Of a stretch of DNA of 6,534 bases, positions 1 to 6,254 are shown in pieces. The position numbers and the translations under genes were made by a program. Position 1 is the first letter of the stretch. Each line of letters opens with the position of its first letter. This stretch comes from PWXP01 sp964487655 (lineage in GTDB: Bacteria; Planctomycetota; Planctomycetia; Pirellulales; Thermoguttaceae), in contig CAZASB010000267.1 in assembly GCA_964487655.1 (NCBI GenBank), positions 1 through 6,534 of the forward strand, in the 5' to 3' direction. The notes below the pieces were generated by a model, which did not search any database, was not told the DNA's origin, and saw nothing but the letters and a program-made list of their open reading frames with translations.

Positions 1-583
1 CGCGAATGCGTTCGCCCGTCTTCCGGCTGGCGTAACTGGTAGCCGGGATGATCGGGCCTTCCTGCGGCCCAATGCCGAAGTTGCCGCCGTACGACATGCG
101 GCCGTGCAGCCGGCCGGGCGTGGACGAACACGCGCCGTCGTGGTTGTAGGGAATATCGGAACCGGGGTCCGAGGGGCACAGAAAGCCGGGAATTTGGGCG
201 GCAGGAATGTAGTTGTACTTGGGGTGCGGGTTGCCGGCGTAGTTGATGTGCCAGGGGATGTCCTGGTGGAGCCAGTCCTGCTCCATATAGGGCCAGATTC
301 GCGTGGGCCAGGCCCACTCGCCGCCACCGGTGCCCGGCGCCTGGCTTTGCCCCGACCCGTAGGGAACGACCATCGGGCCGTAGCCCAAGGGGAACCGGTT
401 CCAGGTCGAGTGGTAGTTGTGCAGCGCCAGCCCGATTTGCTTCATGTTGTTGCTACATTGCAAACGGCGGGCCGCCTCCCGCGCGCTCTGCACGGCCGGC
501 AGCAGAAGTGCAATCAAGATGCCGATGATGGCGATGACCACCAGAAGCTCAACGAGCGTAAAGGCCGATCGAAGTCGCCCCAT
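1..583 (-). CDS. DUF1559 type II secretion-like pseudopilin, 3' part missing
   Basis: Minus-strand frame open from an ATG at 583 to the window edge, giving 194 codons without a stop; the C-terminus lies outside. The N-terminus is a type IV pilin/pseudopilin signal: short basic leader MGRLRSA, then FTLVELLVVIAIIGILIALL, then LPAVQSAREAARR. The residue before the predicted prepilin-peptidase cut (before Phe8) is Ala rather than the usual Gly. The following CSNNMKQIGLALHNYHSTW (residues 43-61) is the hallmark of the DUF1559 family, which is greatly expanded in planctomycetes. Further on come a WPY-ME segment and CPSD, also typical of the family. The start is supported by AAAAGGAG, 9 bases upstream. 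It begins 25 bases after the stop of the LamG/PEP-CTERM gene and is likely co-transcribed with it. Known for the family: membrane-anchored, pilin-like, role largely undefined. The C-terminal glycine/histidine motif usual for the family cannot be checked here. Confidence 0.95.
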   Translation of the reverse strand, partial: MGRLRSAFTLVELLVVIAIIGILIALLLPAVQSAREAARRLQCSNNMKQIGLALHNYHSTWNRFPLGYGPMVVPYGSGQSQAPGTGGGEWAWPTRIWPYMEQDWLHQDIPWHINYAGNPHPKYNYIPAAQIPGFLCPSDPGSDIPYNHDGACSSTPGRLHGRMSYGGNFGIGPQEGPIIPATSYASRKTGERIR

Positions 584-608
584 CCTATTCAACTCCTTTT
601 TCGGTACG

Positions 609-1967
609 CTATTTCCCGCGGCGTTTGGACGTATTCGGCCGTGCGGCCAGCAGCAACAAGCATCCCGCGGCAAACAGCGCCAGCGAGCCCGGCTCCGGGA
701 CGGCAATGAACGCCACGTCGCCCAGGAAGGTCCATTGCCCGCTGTTGCGGAAATCCAGACGGACGTAACGGGCGCGATAACCGCCGATGTCGAGAAACGC
801 CTCTTCGACCGCTAGGCTGCTTATATCGATCCCGGGCGGCGGCGTGGCGCTGAATGGCGTGTACTGCTCTGGGGTGGAGAACGTGTCGCCGTCGCTGCTG
901 AAGGAGACCCACACCAAATCAGGCGGCTGAATGCCCGCGTAGTTTCCGCCCATGTAGATCATCCTGATCTCGTCCAGGTTGACGCTCTCCTGAAGATCGA
1001 ACGTGATCTCCGGTTGAGAAGTTTGAAGGCTATAGGTGTTGTCGCGAAAGCCGACCCAGGCCGAATCGTTGACGAAATCGGTCGTGTGGTTCAGCGTGCT
1101 ATGGATGTCGGTCAGTTTCGTTTTCAAGGTGTCGAGGTAGATAGTAGGCTGCGACGAAGTCGCCGTGCCATACGCGTACGTGACACCGGTTATCTGGTAG
1201 GGGAGCGCGGCCTGGCTGGCGTCTAAACCCAGTTTACCGCCCGTGTAAATCAACTTGATCTCGGCGGCCGTGAGTTTCCGGTTCCAAATGGCCACGTCGT
1301 CGAGCTTCCCATCGTACGGAGCGACGCTGCCGACCCGCGCGCCCAAGACCAGCGGATTGTTGTTGGGGGCCGGAGCGGTATCGACCGTCTGGCCTTGGTA
1401 CACGCCGTCGATGTACAGGTAGTTGACGCCATCGGCGTGCATTCCCACAAAATGATGCCACGTGCCGTCTTGCGCGGTGTTAATGCTATAGACATTGCCA
1501 CCACTGGTATTGGTTCGCCAGAATGGCTTACCTCCTGCACCGGTTTGGACCACGAAATGTTGGTTCGCGCCCTTCTCCAAGACAGCCTGGTTGGCCGTGG
1601 TCGAGGTCTGGAACCAGAAGGAGACCGTGCGGGCTTGATTTGCGCCGGTTGCCGTGTCGAGGTAGGAGTTGGTTCCGTCGGCCACGGCGACGTAGCCGTT
1701 GACGCCTACAAAACTGACTGCCCCGCCGCCAGTCACGTGGGTGGCGGTAGTCACGATGCCTTGCGTGCCGGTGGAGTGGGTCGGAACGCCCGTGGTACCG
1801 GCGTTCAAGGTTCCGTGCTGATGGTCCAGCGCGTCGGCGGCCAGATTCAGCGGGTCGTCAAACGTGTAATGCACCACCATGCCATCGGTCACGTAGGCCG
1901 GCGCGACCGCCGGTGTTGCGACCATGGCGACGGCCAACACAACCATGCCTATTCGTTGCCTACTCAT
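609..1967 (-). CDS. Secreted LamG + discoidin-like protein with PEP-CTERM sorting tail
   Basis: The product has 452 residues. The start ATG at 1967 has GAGGAG 7 bases upstream. Residues 1-24 are a Sec signal peptide (MSRQRIG, hydrophobic stretch, APA cut site). Residues about 28-245 form a LamG/concanavalin-like jellyroll: it opens with VVHYTFDD, has WHHFVGM...YLYIDG in the middle, and ends with KLDDVAIWNRKLTAAEIKLIY, a standard LamG ending. Residues about 255-420 look like an F5/8 type C (discoidin, galactose-binding-like) sandwich: ITFDLQESVNLDEIRMIY, VWVSFSSDGDTFS, YRARYVRLDFRNSGQWTFL. The last 30 residues (423-452) are a PEP-CTERM tail: VPEPGS, a hydrophobic helix, then a basic end with KRR. 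Such tails are processed by an exosortase in the envelope; none is encoded in this window. Role inferred: extracellular glycan or surface binding. No catalytic residues were recognised. Third gene of the likely operon, 65 bases after the lipoprotein gene. Confidence 0.93.
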   Translation of the reverse strand: MSRQRIGMVVLAVAMVATPAVAPAYVTDGMVVHYTFDDPLNLAADALDHQHGTLNAGTTGVPTHSTGTQGIVTTATHVTGGGAVSFVGVNGYVAVADGTNSYLDTATGANQARTVSFWFQTSTTANQAVLEKGANQHFVVQTGAGGKPFWRTNTSGGNVYSINTAQDGTWHHFVGMHADGVNYLYIDGVYQGQTVDTAPAPNNNPLVLGARVGSVAPYDGKLDDVAIWNRKLTAAEIKLIYTGGKLGLDASQAALPYQITGVTYAYGTATSSQPTIYLDTLKTKLTDIHSTLNHTTDFVNDSAWVGFRDNTYSLQTSQPEITFDLQESVNLDEIRMIYMGGNYAGIQPPDLVWVSFSSDGDTFSTPEQYTPFSATPPPGIDISSLAVEEAFLDIGGYRARYVRLDFRNSGQWTFLGDVAFIAVPEPGSLALFAAGCLLLLAARPNTSKRRGK

Positions 1968-2032
1968 GGACCTTCTCCTCGCAAAAAGAACATAAAAAGA
2001 ACCGTATGCCTATCCAATTATTTCGCGGCCGA

Positions 2033-2458
2033 TTATTTCGCGCTAGTCAGGGTGAAGTCGAAGTCGGCTTTCTGGCCGGGTGCGACGGTTGCCTCAAGAC
2101 TGCCTGCCTCCTTGTATTGGACCGGGACGGTTTCGGCCACTGGGCCCATCTGTTCGTCTTGGACGGTCCTTCCCGTTTCCCGCATGGCAGTGATCGTTAC
2201 CAGGTACTTGCCGGGCGCCAGTCCCCGATCGGCCGGCAGTTTGAACTGGCCGGCGGTAATCGGTCCGCCGGAGCTGTTTGCATTTAAGCCAGGCGCGGGT
2301 CGAAAGTTGATAGCGCCGCCGTCCAACGGCTGCCCGTCCAGCGTTACGCGGCCGGTAACCGCCTGCCGGCCGTCGCCGCGCGAGCATCCGGCCGGCGCCG
2401 CAACGGCGGCCAAAGCAGCCAGAAGAAAGAAAAAGCCGAACCGTTGTCGTAGCGTCAT
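2033..2458 (-). CDS. Small lipoprotein with carboxypeptidase-regulatory/transthyretin-like domain
   Basis: The product has 141 residues. I chose the ATG at 2458: it overlaps the upstream stop as ATGA, and GGAGG lies 8 bases before it, so translation is probably coupled to the first gene. An upstream TTG at 2473 is in frame but lies on that Shine-Dalgarno itself. The N-terminus is a lipoprotein signal: MTLRQRFGFFFLL, an Ala-rich helix, then PAGC with Cys25 as the probable lipidated residue. The lipobox is slightly non-standard, with Pro at -3. Residues about 32-141 resemble the beta-sandwich common in planctomycete lipoproteins: VTGRVTLDGQPLDGGAINFRP near the start, GLAPGKYLVTITA in the middle, and a closing beta strand FDFTLTSAK. 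Ser at +2 favours outer-membrane sorting if the usual rule holds. Function unknown; it probably sits at the envelope with the exported products of its neighbours. Its stop codon lies in a small in-frame duplication. Confidence 0.9.
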   Translation of the reverse strand: MTLRQRFGFFFLLAALAAVAAPAGCSRGDGRQAVTGRVTLDGQPLDGGAINFRPAPGLNANSSGGPITAGQFKLPADRGLAPGKYLVTITAMRETGRTVQDEQMGPVAETVPVQYKEAGSLEATVAPGQKADFDFTLTSAK

Positions 2459-4350
2459 GCGTGTCGCCTCCAATTGCGCCGCCCGACTCCGGCCAACGCG
2501 GCCAGCATGGCAAAAGCCAGCAGCATGGCCGTGGAAGGCTCCGGAATGAGCGTGATTTCGAGAAAGTTGATCTTGCCGTAAGCACCCATGGGCCGGATCG
2601 ACAGCAGCCCGTCGTCCACCTGCACTCGACCCATGAATAGATCCCAGTCGTTGCCCAAATTCGGGTCGGGATCGTAAAAAGCAACGTCGTTAATCCACAT
2701 GTTGTCGATCGATGTGCTGCCGCCACTGTCCGATTCACCGAACACGGCCAGAACCTCGTACAGGCCGTTGGGTAGTTCAATGGCCCAGTCGGCATAGGCG
2801 CCGGGGTTGCGAAAATGGTTGAAGGTTGTGTACCGGCGCCCGTCGGGATGCAAGCCCCGCGAGCGCGCATTCGCCGTATTGCTCTTCGGATCGCCCGTGG
2901 AGACATCCACCCAACCGTACGTGAGTCCATCGCCACGGTCGCCGAAGGCCGAGCCGTCGTCCACGAGGTAGTTTGCGGGAAGTCCGCTGGTCGAAGTGCC
3001 CAGCTGGAAGTTGATGGCGATGTCGGGCGTGACGACCTCGCGCACCTGGGCAAAGGCGATTTTGGCACCGTTGTTGCCGGCCTGGGCCGAAATCGAGAGC
3101 CGGCCGTCGGTTACCGTAATCTGATCGAAGTATTCGTCCCAGTCGTTGTAAAGGTCTGGATCAAGATCGGTGTAGTCCACCCCGGCAATAGTTACATCGT
3201 TTTTTGACGTGCCGCCGGTGGAATCGCCGAACACGGCTCGGACCCAATAGGTTCCGTTCGGAACGGCCATTTCCCAAGTATTGCCGTAAACATGGTTAAG
3301 CGTATCGAATCGCTCGTCGGGAGAAGTACCCGCATTCCGATTGCGGCCGCCGGTGGCGGTGTTCCGGTTCCAGCCATACCATGCCCCGTCGCCGTGGTAG
3401 GTGAAGGCATCGCCGGCGTCCACCACATATCGGGCGGGAATCGGTCTGTTCGCCGCCTGGGCGCCAACGCCCTCGAAGTTGACGTCGGCCTCGAAGAACG
3501 ACCCGGCGTGGATCGTTTGCGTTCGCGGCGGCGTGTACTTTTGCCCAAGGTACTCTTCCACGCCCTGCCGCTCCGTGTCGGTCAGCGCGCGGTTGAACAG
3601 GATGACTTCACTGACAAGACCTTTGAGTGGATTGCCACCGCCACCGCTGTCCCCGCCGAGCAGGAACGGTACGTCGCTCGTCGCAATCGCTGAAACCGCC
3701 GTGGTAGCCTCGTCGGCCCAGGTTCCATCGATGTACGTTTGGGCTTTGCCGCCGGGCGACCAAACTCCGCTGAGTACGCTCCACTCGTTCGTCGTAAGAC
3801 CGGTAAACGGCGCGGTCGTGGAAGGATTCCAGCTACCACCCGGCAACTCTTGCACGTCGATTGTGTTGAAGCCCACGCGCCACTGGCGCAGGTTTGTGCC
3901 ATAACTGAATTGCGAAGCCACGACTCCAGAAGCCGTTCTTGAATTGAGCATGTAGATGGCCGTCAAGCCGTCGGTGTTGCTGTGGATGGGGCCGCCGGTG
4001 CTGCCGGCGCTAAGCCAGTCGCTAGTGGAACTAGCCGCCGGGAAGAAGTCAACCACCGGGAAACCGTAGGCCGTATCGGAGGTCAACACGGGTTGGCGAT
4101 CGGCGGTCACCTGCGTCATGTCCCGCGCATTGGCGGAGCTATCGGCCCACGCGGTCACCGCGCCCGACGCGGTCGTCAGTCCCTGGTCTACTTGGTACCA
4201 CGCCTGCAAGCCGGCAACGTCGCTTGGCAGCAGCGGGGCCGCCCATGCAACAGCAGGCGCCATGCCCAGCCACGCAATGGCCAATGCCGCAAGAACAAAA
4301 GGTCGTCGCAAGGATTCTCTCGGACAGCACATTTCTCTTGGGCAGCACAT
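2455..4350 (-). CDS. Secreted LamG-like protein with two malectin-like modules and PEP-CTERM tail
   Basis: The product has 631 residues from the ATG at 4350, which has AGGAG with 8 bases of spacing. Reading on to a TTG at 4452 would add 34 residues but has no ribosome binding site and enters the promoter. A second in-frame ATG at 4332 comes from a duplicated MCCPRE hexapeptide. Residues 13-37 are a signal peptide (LRRPFVL, hydrophobic core, AWA cut). Residues about 40-275 form a LamG-like jellyroll, beginning DVAGLQAWYQVDQGLTT and ending LVSEVILFNRALTDTERQGV. Two related modules follow, at about 283-437 and 441-601. They share YVVDAGDAF / YLVDDGSAF, HGDGAWYGW / RGDGLTYGW, VPNGTYWVRAVFGDS / LPNGLYEVLAVFGES and NDWDEYF / NDWDLFM. 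They look like galactose-binding-like (malectin-type) sandwiches duplicated in tandem. Residues 602-631 are the exosortase tail (IPEPST, helix, RRNWRRHA). First gene of the operon; probably a surface glycan-binding protein. The ligand is unknown. Confidence 0.93.
   Translation of the reverse strand: MCCPREMCCPRESLRRPFVLAALAIAWLGMAPAVAWAAPLLPSDVAGLQAWYQVDQGLTTASGAVTAWADSSANARDMTQVTADRQPVLTSDTAYGFPVVDFFPAASSTSDWLSAGSTGGPIHSNTDGLTAIYMLNSRTASGVVASQFSYGTNLRQWRVGFNTIDVQELPGGSWNPSTTAPFTGLTTNEWSVLSGVWSPGGKAQTYIDGTWADEATTAVSAIATSDVPFLLGGDSGGGGNPLKGLVSEVILFNRALTDTERQGVEEYLGQKYTPPRTQTIHAGSFFEADVNFEGVGAQAANRPIPARYVVDAGDAFTYHGDGAWYGWNRNTATGGRNRNAGTSPDERFDTLNHVYGNTWEMAVPNGTYWVRAVFGDSTGGTSKNDVTIAGVDYTDLDPDLYNDWDEYFDQITVTDGRLSISAQAGNNGAKIAFAQVREVVTPDIAINFQLGTSTSGLPANYLVDDGSAFGDRGDGLTYGWVDVSTGDPKSNTANARSRGLHPDGRRYTTFNHFRNPGAYADWAIELPNGLYEVLAVFGESDSGGSTSIDNMWINDVAFYDPDPNLGNDWDLFMGRVQVDDGLLSIRPMGAYGKINFLEITLIPEPSTAMLLAFAMLAALAGVGRRNWRRHA
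4315..4350 (-). repeat. 18-bp tandem duplication covering the start codon (MCCPRE x2)
   Basis: The first 36 coding bases are two 18-base units, each encoding Met-Cys-Cys-Pro-Arg-Glu. The units differ at only two bases, both silent third positions (TGC/TGT and CCA/CCG). The duplication therefore supplies two in-frame ATGs, at 4350 and 4332. Only the outer one has a well-spaced Shine-Dalgarno. The extra hexapeptide lies in the n-region ahead of the signal peptide. Confidence 0.9.
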
Positions 4351-4424
4351 TGTAGATTCTCCTGTTGATCGCGTCTTTGGATTAGGGTGGACTATGGGAC
4401 GATAACACCACCCACTATCCATCG

Positions 4425-4452
4425 ATTTTAACCAAGCGTTCGGAAATTGCAA
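4425..4452 (-). promoter_or_regulatory. Candidate sigma70-like promoter of the four-gene operon
   Basis: On the minus strand, TTGCAA (4452-4447, 4 of 6 matches to TTGACA) is followed after 16 bases by TAAAAT (4430-4425, 5 of 6 to TATAAT). Transcription would start near 4418, leaving a leader of about 68 bases before the ATG at 4350. The pair lies just beyond the end of the broken gene remnant. This is motif matching by eye; planctomycete promoter consensus is not well constrained. Confidence 0.45.
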
Positions 4453-4479
4453 TAGTTTGCTCGTAAAATGTCCAATTTT

Positions 4480-4671
4480 TCACACCTCACCCGCCAATGG
4501 CGGTATATCGGTCATCCACGCTTCACCCGACCTTATGGCCTCCTAGTCGGTGGGCGAGAGCTGGATCAGGTACTCCACACCCTCATCACAGGGTAAAGGC
4601 GTCCACCCGGCCTTGACGCCCAGGAGCAGGCCGCCGAGTATAAGGCTATGCAAAACTCCCTGGGATTGCAT
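4480..4671 (-). pseudogene. Remnant of a planctomycete-type secreted protein gene, interrupted by TAG
   Basis: On the minus strand an ATG at 4671 opens 42 codons, meets TAG (4545-4543), continues for 20 codons in the same frame and ends at TGA (4482-4480). The first part has a short hydrophobic stretch (LHSLILGGLLLG), then AGWTPLPCDEGVEYLIQLSPTD. The part after the TAG reads EAIRSGEAWMTDIPP. The two halves join into what reads like one conserved segment of the form GW-PLP-GVEY-IQ...-EA-RSGE...DIPP, which I associate from memory with the N-terminal region of many uncharacterised planctomycete proteins. One base change (TTG Leu to TAG) would explain the interruption. Known relatives, as I recall, continue well past the DIPP motif; here the frame stops ten codons after its start, so the 3' end is probably lost as well. 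No clear Shine-Dalgarno precedes the ATG, whose bases lie within the -35 proposed for the opposite gene. Alternative: a genuine 42-residue small protein. Confidence 0.5.
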
Positions 4672-4693
4672 CCGCCGATCGATCCGTTATAAT
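4666..4693 (+). promoter_or_regulatory. Candidate sigma70-like promoter of the aminotransferase gene
   Basis: A perfect TATAAT (4688-4693) lies 16 bases after TTGCAT (4666-4671, which keeps the TTG of the -35 consensus). Transcription would begin near 4700 and give a leader of about 100 bases before the ATG at 4804. The -10 match is strong and the -35 match weak. Confidence 0.5.
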
Positions 4694-4704
4694 GGATGAT
4701 TGCT

Positions 4705-4729
4705 GCCGGGGCGTGCCCGGCGGCCGGGC
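4705..4729 (+). promoter_or_regulatory. Two mutually exclusive leader hairpins
   Basis: Just after the predicted transcription start, GCCGGG (4705-4710) can pair with CCCGGC (4716-4721). Alternatively, GCCCGG (4715-4720) can pair with CCGGGC (4724-4729). The two six-pair stems share bases and cannot form together. Neither covers the Shine-Dalgarno at 4794-4797, so a regulatory role is speculative; G+C-rich sequence makes such stems fairly easy by chance. Confidence 0.3.
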
Positions 4730-4803
4730 GTGGTGATTCGCATTATGCGTTCATTCGCGTCCGCGCGAGGGAGAAGAGGGCCATTTTTGCAAAGGAGCGA
4801 ATC

Positions 4804-6135
4804 ATGCAAGGGAAGATTGACCAAGCGAAGTCGCGGCGTTCGCGGCGCACATTTCTCGGTACGAGTGGGGCACTGGCCGCCGGAATGTATTTGGGACGCC
4901 CGGCCACCGCAAGGGCGGCGGCGGAAACATTGGCCATCAACGGCGGCGAGAAGGCCGTGACCGTCTCGGCTAGCGGGGCGACGGCCTGGCCGCTATTCGG
5001 CGACGAAGAACGGAAGGCGGTCGATGCCGTCGTCAGTAGTCCCGGATATGCCGAAAACAAGCGGCTCGAGGACGATTGGCAGGAAAAGTTTTCTCCGCCT
5101 TACTGTAAATCGCACATGAACGGGACGAGCGCGTTGACCTCGGCCCTGTTCGGCCTGAATCTGCCGGCCGGTAGCGAGATTCTCGTCCCCAGTTACGACG
5201 CATGGTTCGGCATCCTGCCCATGCGGTTCTTCGACCTAGTGCCCGTGTTCGTCGATAGCCATCCTCAAACGTTGAACTTCGATCTCGAGGACGCGAAAAA
5301 GCGACTGACGAAGAACACGCGTGCCATCCAGGTGGTCCACCTGTTCGGTCTGCCGTGCGACATGGAGGCGATTTGCGACTTTGCCAAGGAGAAGGGTCTG
5401 CTCGTGCTGGAGGACTGCGCCCACGCCCACAGCGCCTCGATCAACGGCAAGTACGTGGGCAACTTCGGCCAGATTGGCGCCTTCAGCTTCCAGGGGAGCA
5501 AGGTGTTGCCGGCCATCGAAGGCGGCATGGCCAACTACGAGAACCAGGACTATTACGAGCGGGCAACCACGTTCGGCCACTATGAGTGCCCGGGAAAGTA
5601 CCCCGCCGAGAGTCAGTACCGCAAGTACAGCGCCACCGGGTTGGGACTGAAACTGCGCATTCATCCGATGGCCGCCGCCTTGGCACGCTGCCAACTGCGC
5701 GTATTGGATGCCCAGGCCGAACTCGAACGCGAGCAGAACCATTCGCTCAACAGCCGCTTGTGCCAACTGCCCGGCATCTCCGAGCAGGCGCCAGGTCCGG
5801 GCGTGAAGCGGGTCTATTGGTCCAGGAACCAGATGTTCCTCGATCCGAAAAAGGCCGGCATGTCGCGCGAGGTCGTGGTCAAGACATTGAAGGCCGAGGG
5901 CGTGGCCATCGGCAACCTGAACTACTGTGTCAGCCATCGCGACACCGTATTCAACGAGCCCCAGTGGTGGCATCACGCGCCGGTCATCCCCGACCGGCTC
6001 CCCGGCGTGGAAGAAATCATCCAAACGGGCATCTCCCTGCCCCGGTTCACCCGAGCGGTGCCGGAACTGATGGATCAATACGTCGCCGCCTTCGAGAAGG
6101 TATGGGCCCACCGCGAGCAGTTGGGTACCGCCTGA
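4804..6135 (+). CDS. DegT/DnrJ/EryC1/StrS-family PLP aminotransferase with Tat signal
   Basis: The product has 443 residues, about 40 more than a typical cytosolic family member; the excess is the N-terminal signal. The ATG at 4804 has AAAGGAG with 6 bases of spacing; a 36-codon upstream extension to 4696 would run to the predicted transcription start. Residues 13-18 are SRRTFL, a twin-arginine motif, followed by a short hydrophobic run and an ARA-A cut site near residue 38. The mature part opens with LAINGGEKA and GDEERKAVDAVV. Fold-type I markers are NGTSAL (106-111, phosphate-binding loop), VLEDCAHAH with Asp204 facing the pyridine nitrogen, and FSFQGSK with Lys233 as the Schiff-base lysine, followed by EGGM. 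The family transfers amino groups from Glu or Gln to keto-sugars, or forms regulators and antibiotic precursors. The substrate here is not recognisable. No sugar-pathway neighbours are present: the upstream genes are divergent and no gene follows. Everything needed for PLP binding appears intact. Confidence 0.93.
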   Translation: MQGKIDQAKSRRSRRTFLGTSGALAAGMYLGRPATARAAAETLAINGGEKAVTVSASGATAWPLFGDEERKAVDAVVSSPGYAENKRLEDDWQEKFSPPYCKSHMNGTSALTSALFGLNLPAGSEILVPSYDAWFGILPMRFFDLVPVFVDSHPQTLNFDLEDAKKRLTKNTRAIQVVHLFGLPCDMEAICDFAKEKGLLVLEDCAHAHSASINGKYVGNFGQIGAFSFQGSKVLPAIEGGMANYENQDYYERATTFGHYECPGKYPAESQYRKYSATGLGLKLRIHPMAAALARCQLRVLDAQAELEREQNHSLNSRLCQLPGISEQAPGPGVKRVYWSRNQMFLDPKKAGMSREVVVKTLKAEGVAIGNLNYCVSHRDTVFNEPQWWHHAPVIPDRLPGVEEIIQTGISLPRFTRAVPELMDQYVAAFEKVWAHREQLGTA

Positions 6136-6141
6136 CGCCCA

Positions 6142-6154
6142 GCCAAGGGTTGGC
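6142..6154 (+). other. Small hairpin after the aminotransferase gene
   Basis: GCCAA, loop GGG, TTGGC begins six bases after the stop codon. No run of T follows, so it is not a convincing intrinsic terminator. It could stabilise the 3' end of the message, or it may be chance. Confidence 0.25.
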
Positions 6155-6254
6155 CGGTGAACCCATCCGGCGAAATGTCCTTGAAAGCGCAAACGCGTGG
6201 TTGCCGTCGTGCGCGAGCCATGGTTTACGTTAGCGCTGGGCGTAAAATGGTCGT

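Noticed and set aside
2459..2473. TTG start of the lipoprotein gene at 2473
   Set aside because: The TTG is part of the GGAGG region that serves the ATG at 2458, and the ATGA overlap explains coupled translation better.
1395..2549. 384-codon plus-strand open frame opposite the LamG and lipoprotein genes
   Set aside because: It spans two well-supported minus-strand genes and the gap between them, has no family signature, and its composition is what the antisense of G+C-rich coding sequence gives.
4351..4452. Upstream extension of the first PEP-CTERM gene to a TTG at 4452
   Set aside because: There is no ribosome binding site, the TTG coincides with the proposed -35 box, and the extension would put 34 non-signal residues before a normal signal peptide.
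4696..4803. Upstream start of the aminotransferase at 4696
   Set aside because: It lies at or before the predicted transcription start and has no Shine-Dalgarno; the ATG at 4804 has one and begins a proper Tat signal.
6136..6160. Intrinsic terminator after the aminotransferase gene
   Set aside because: The hairpin has only five pairs and no T run follows.
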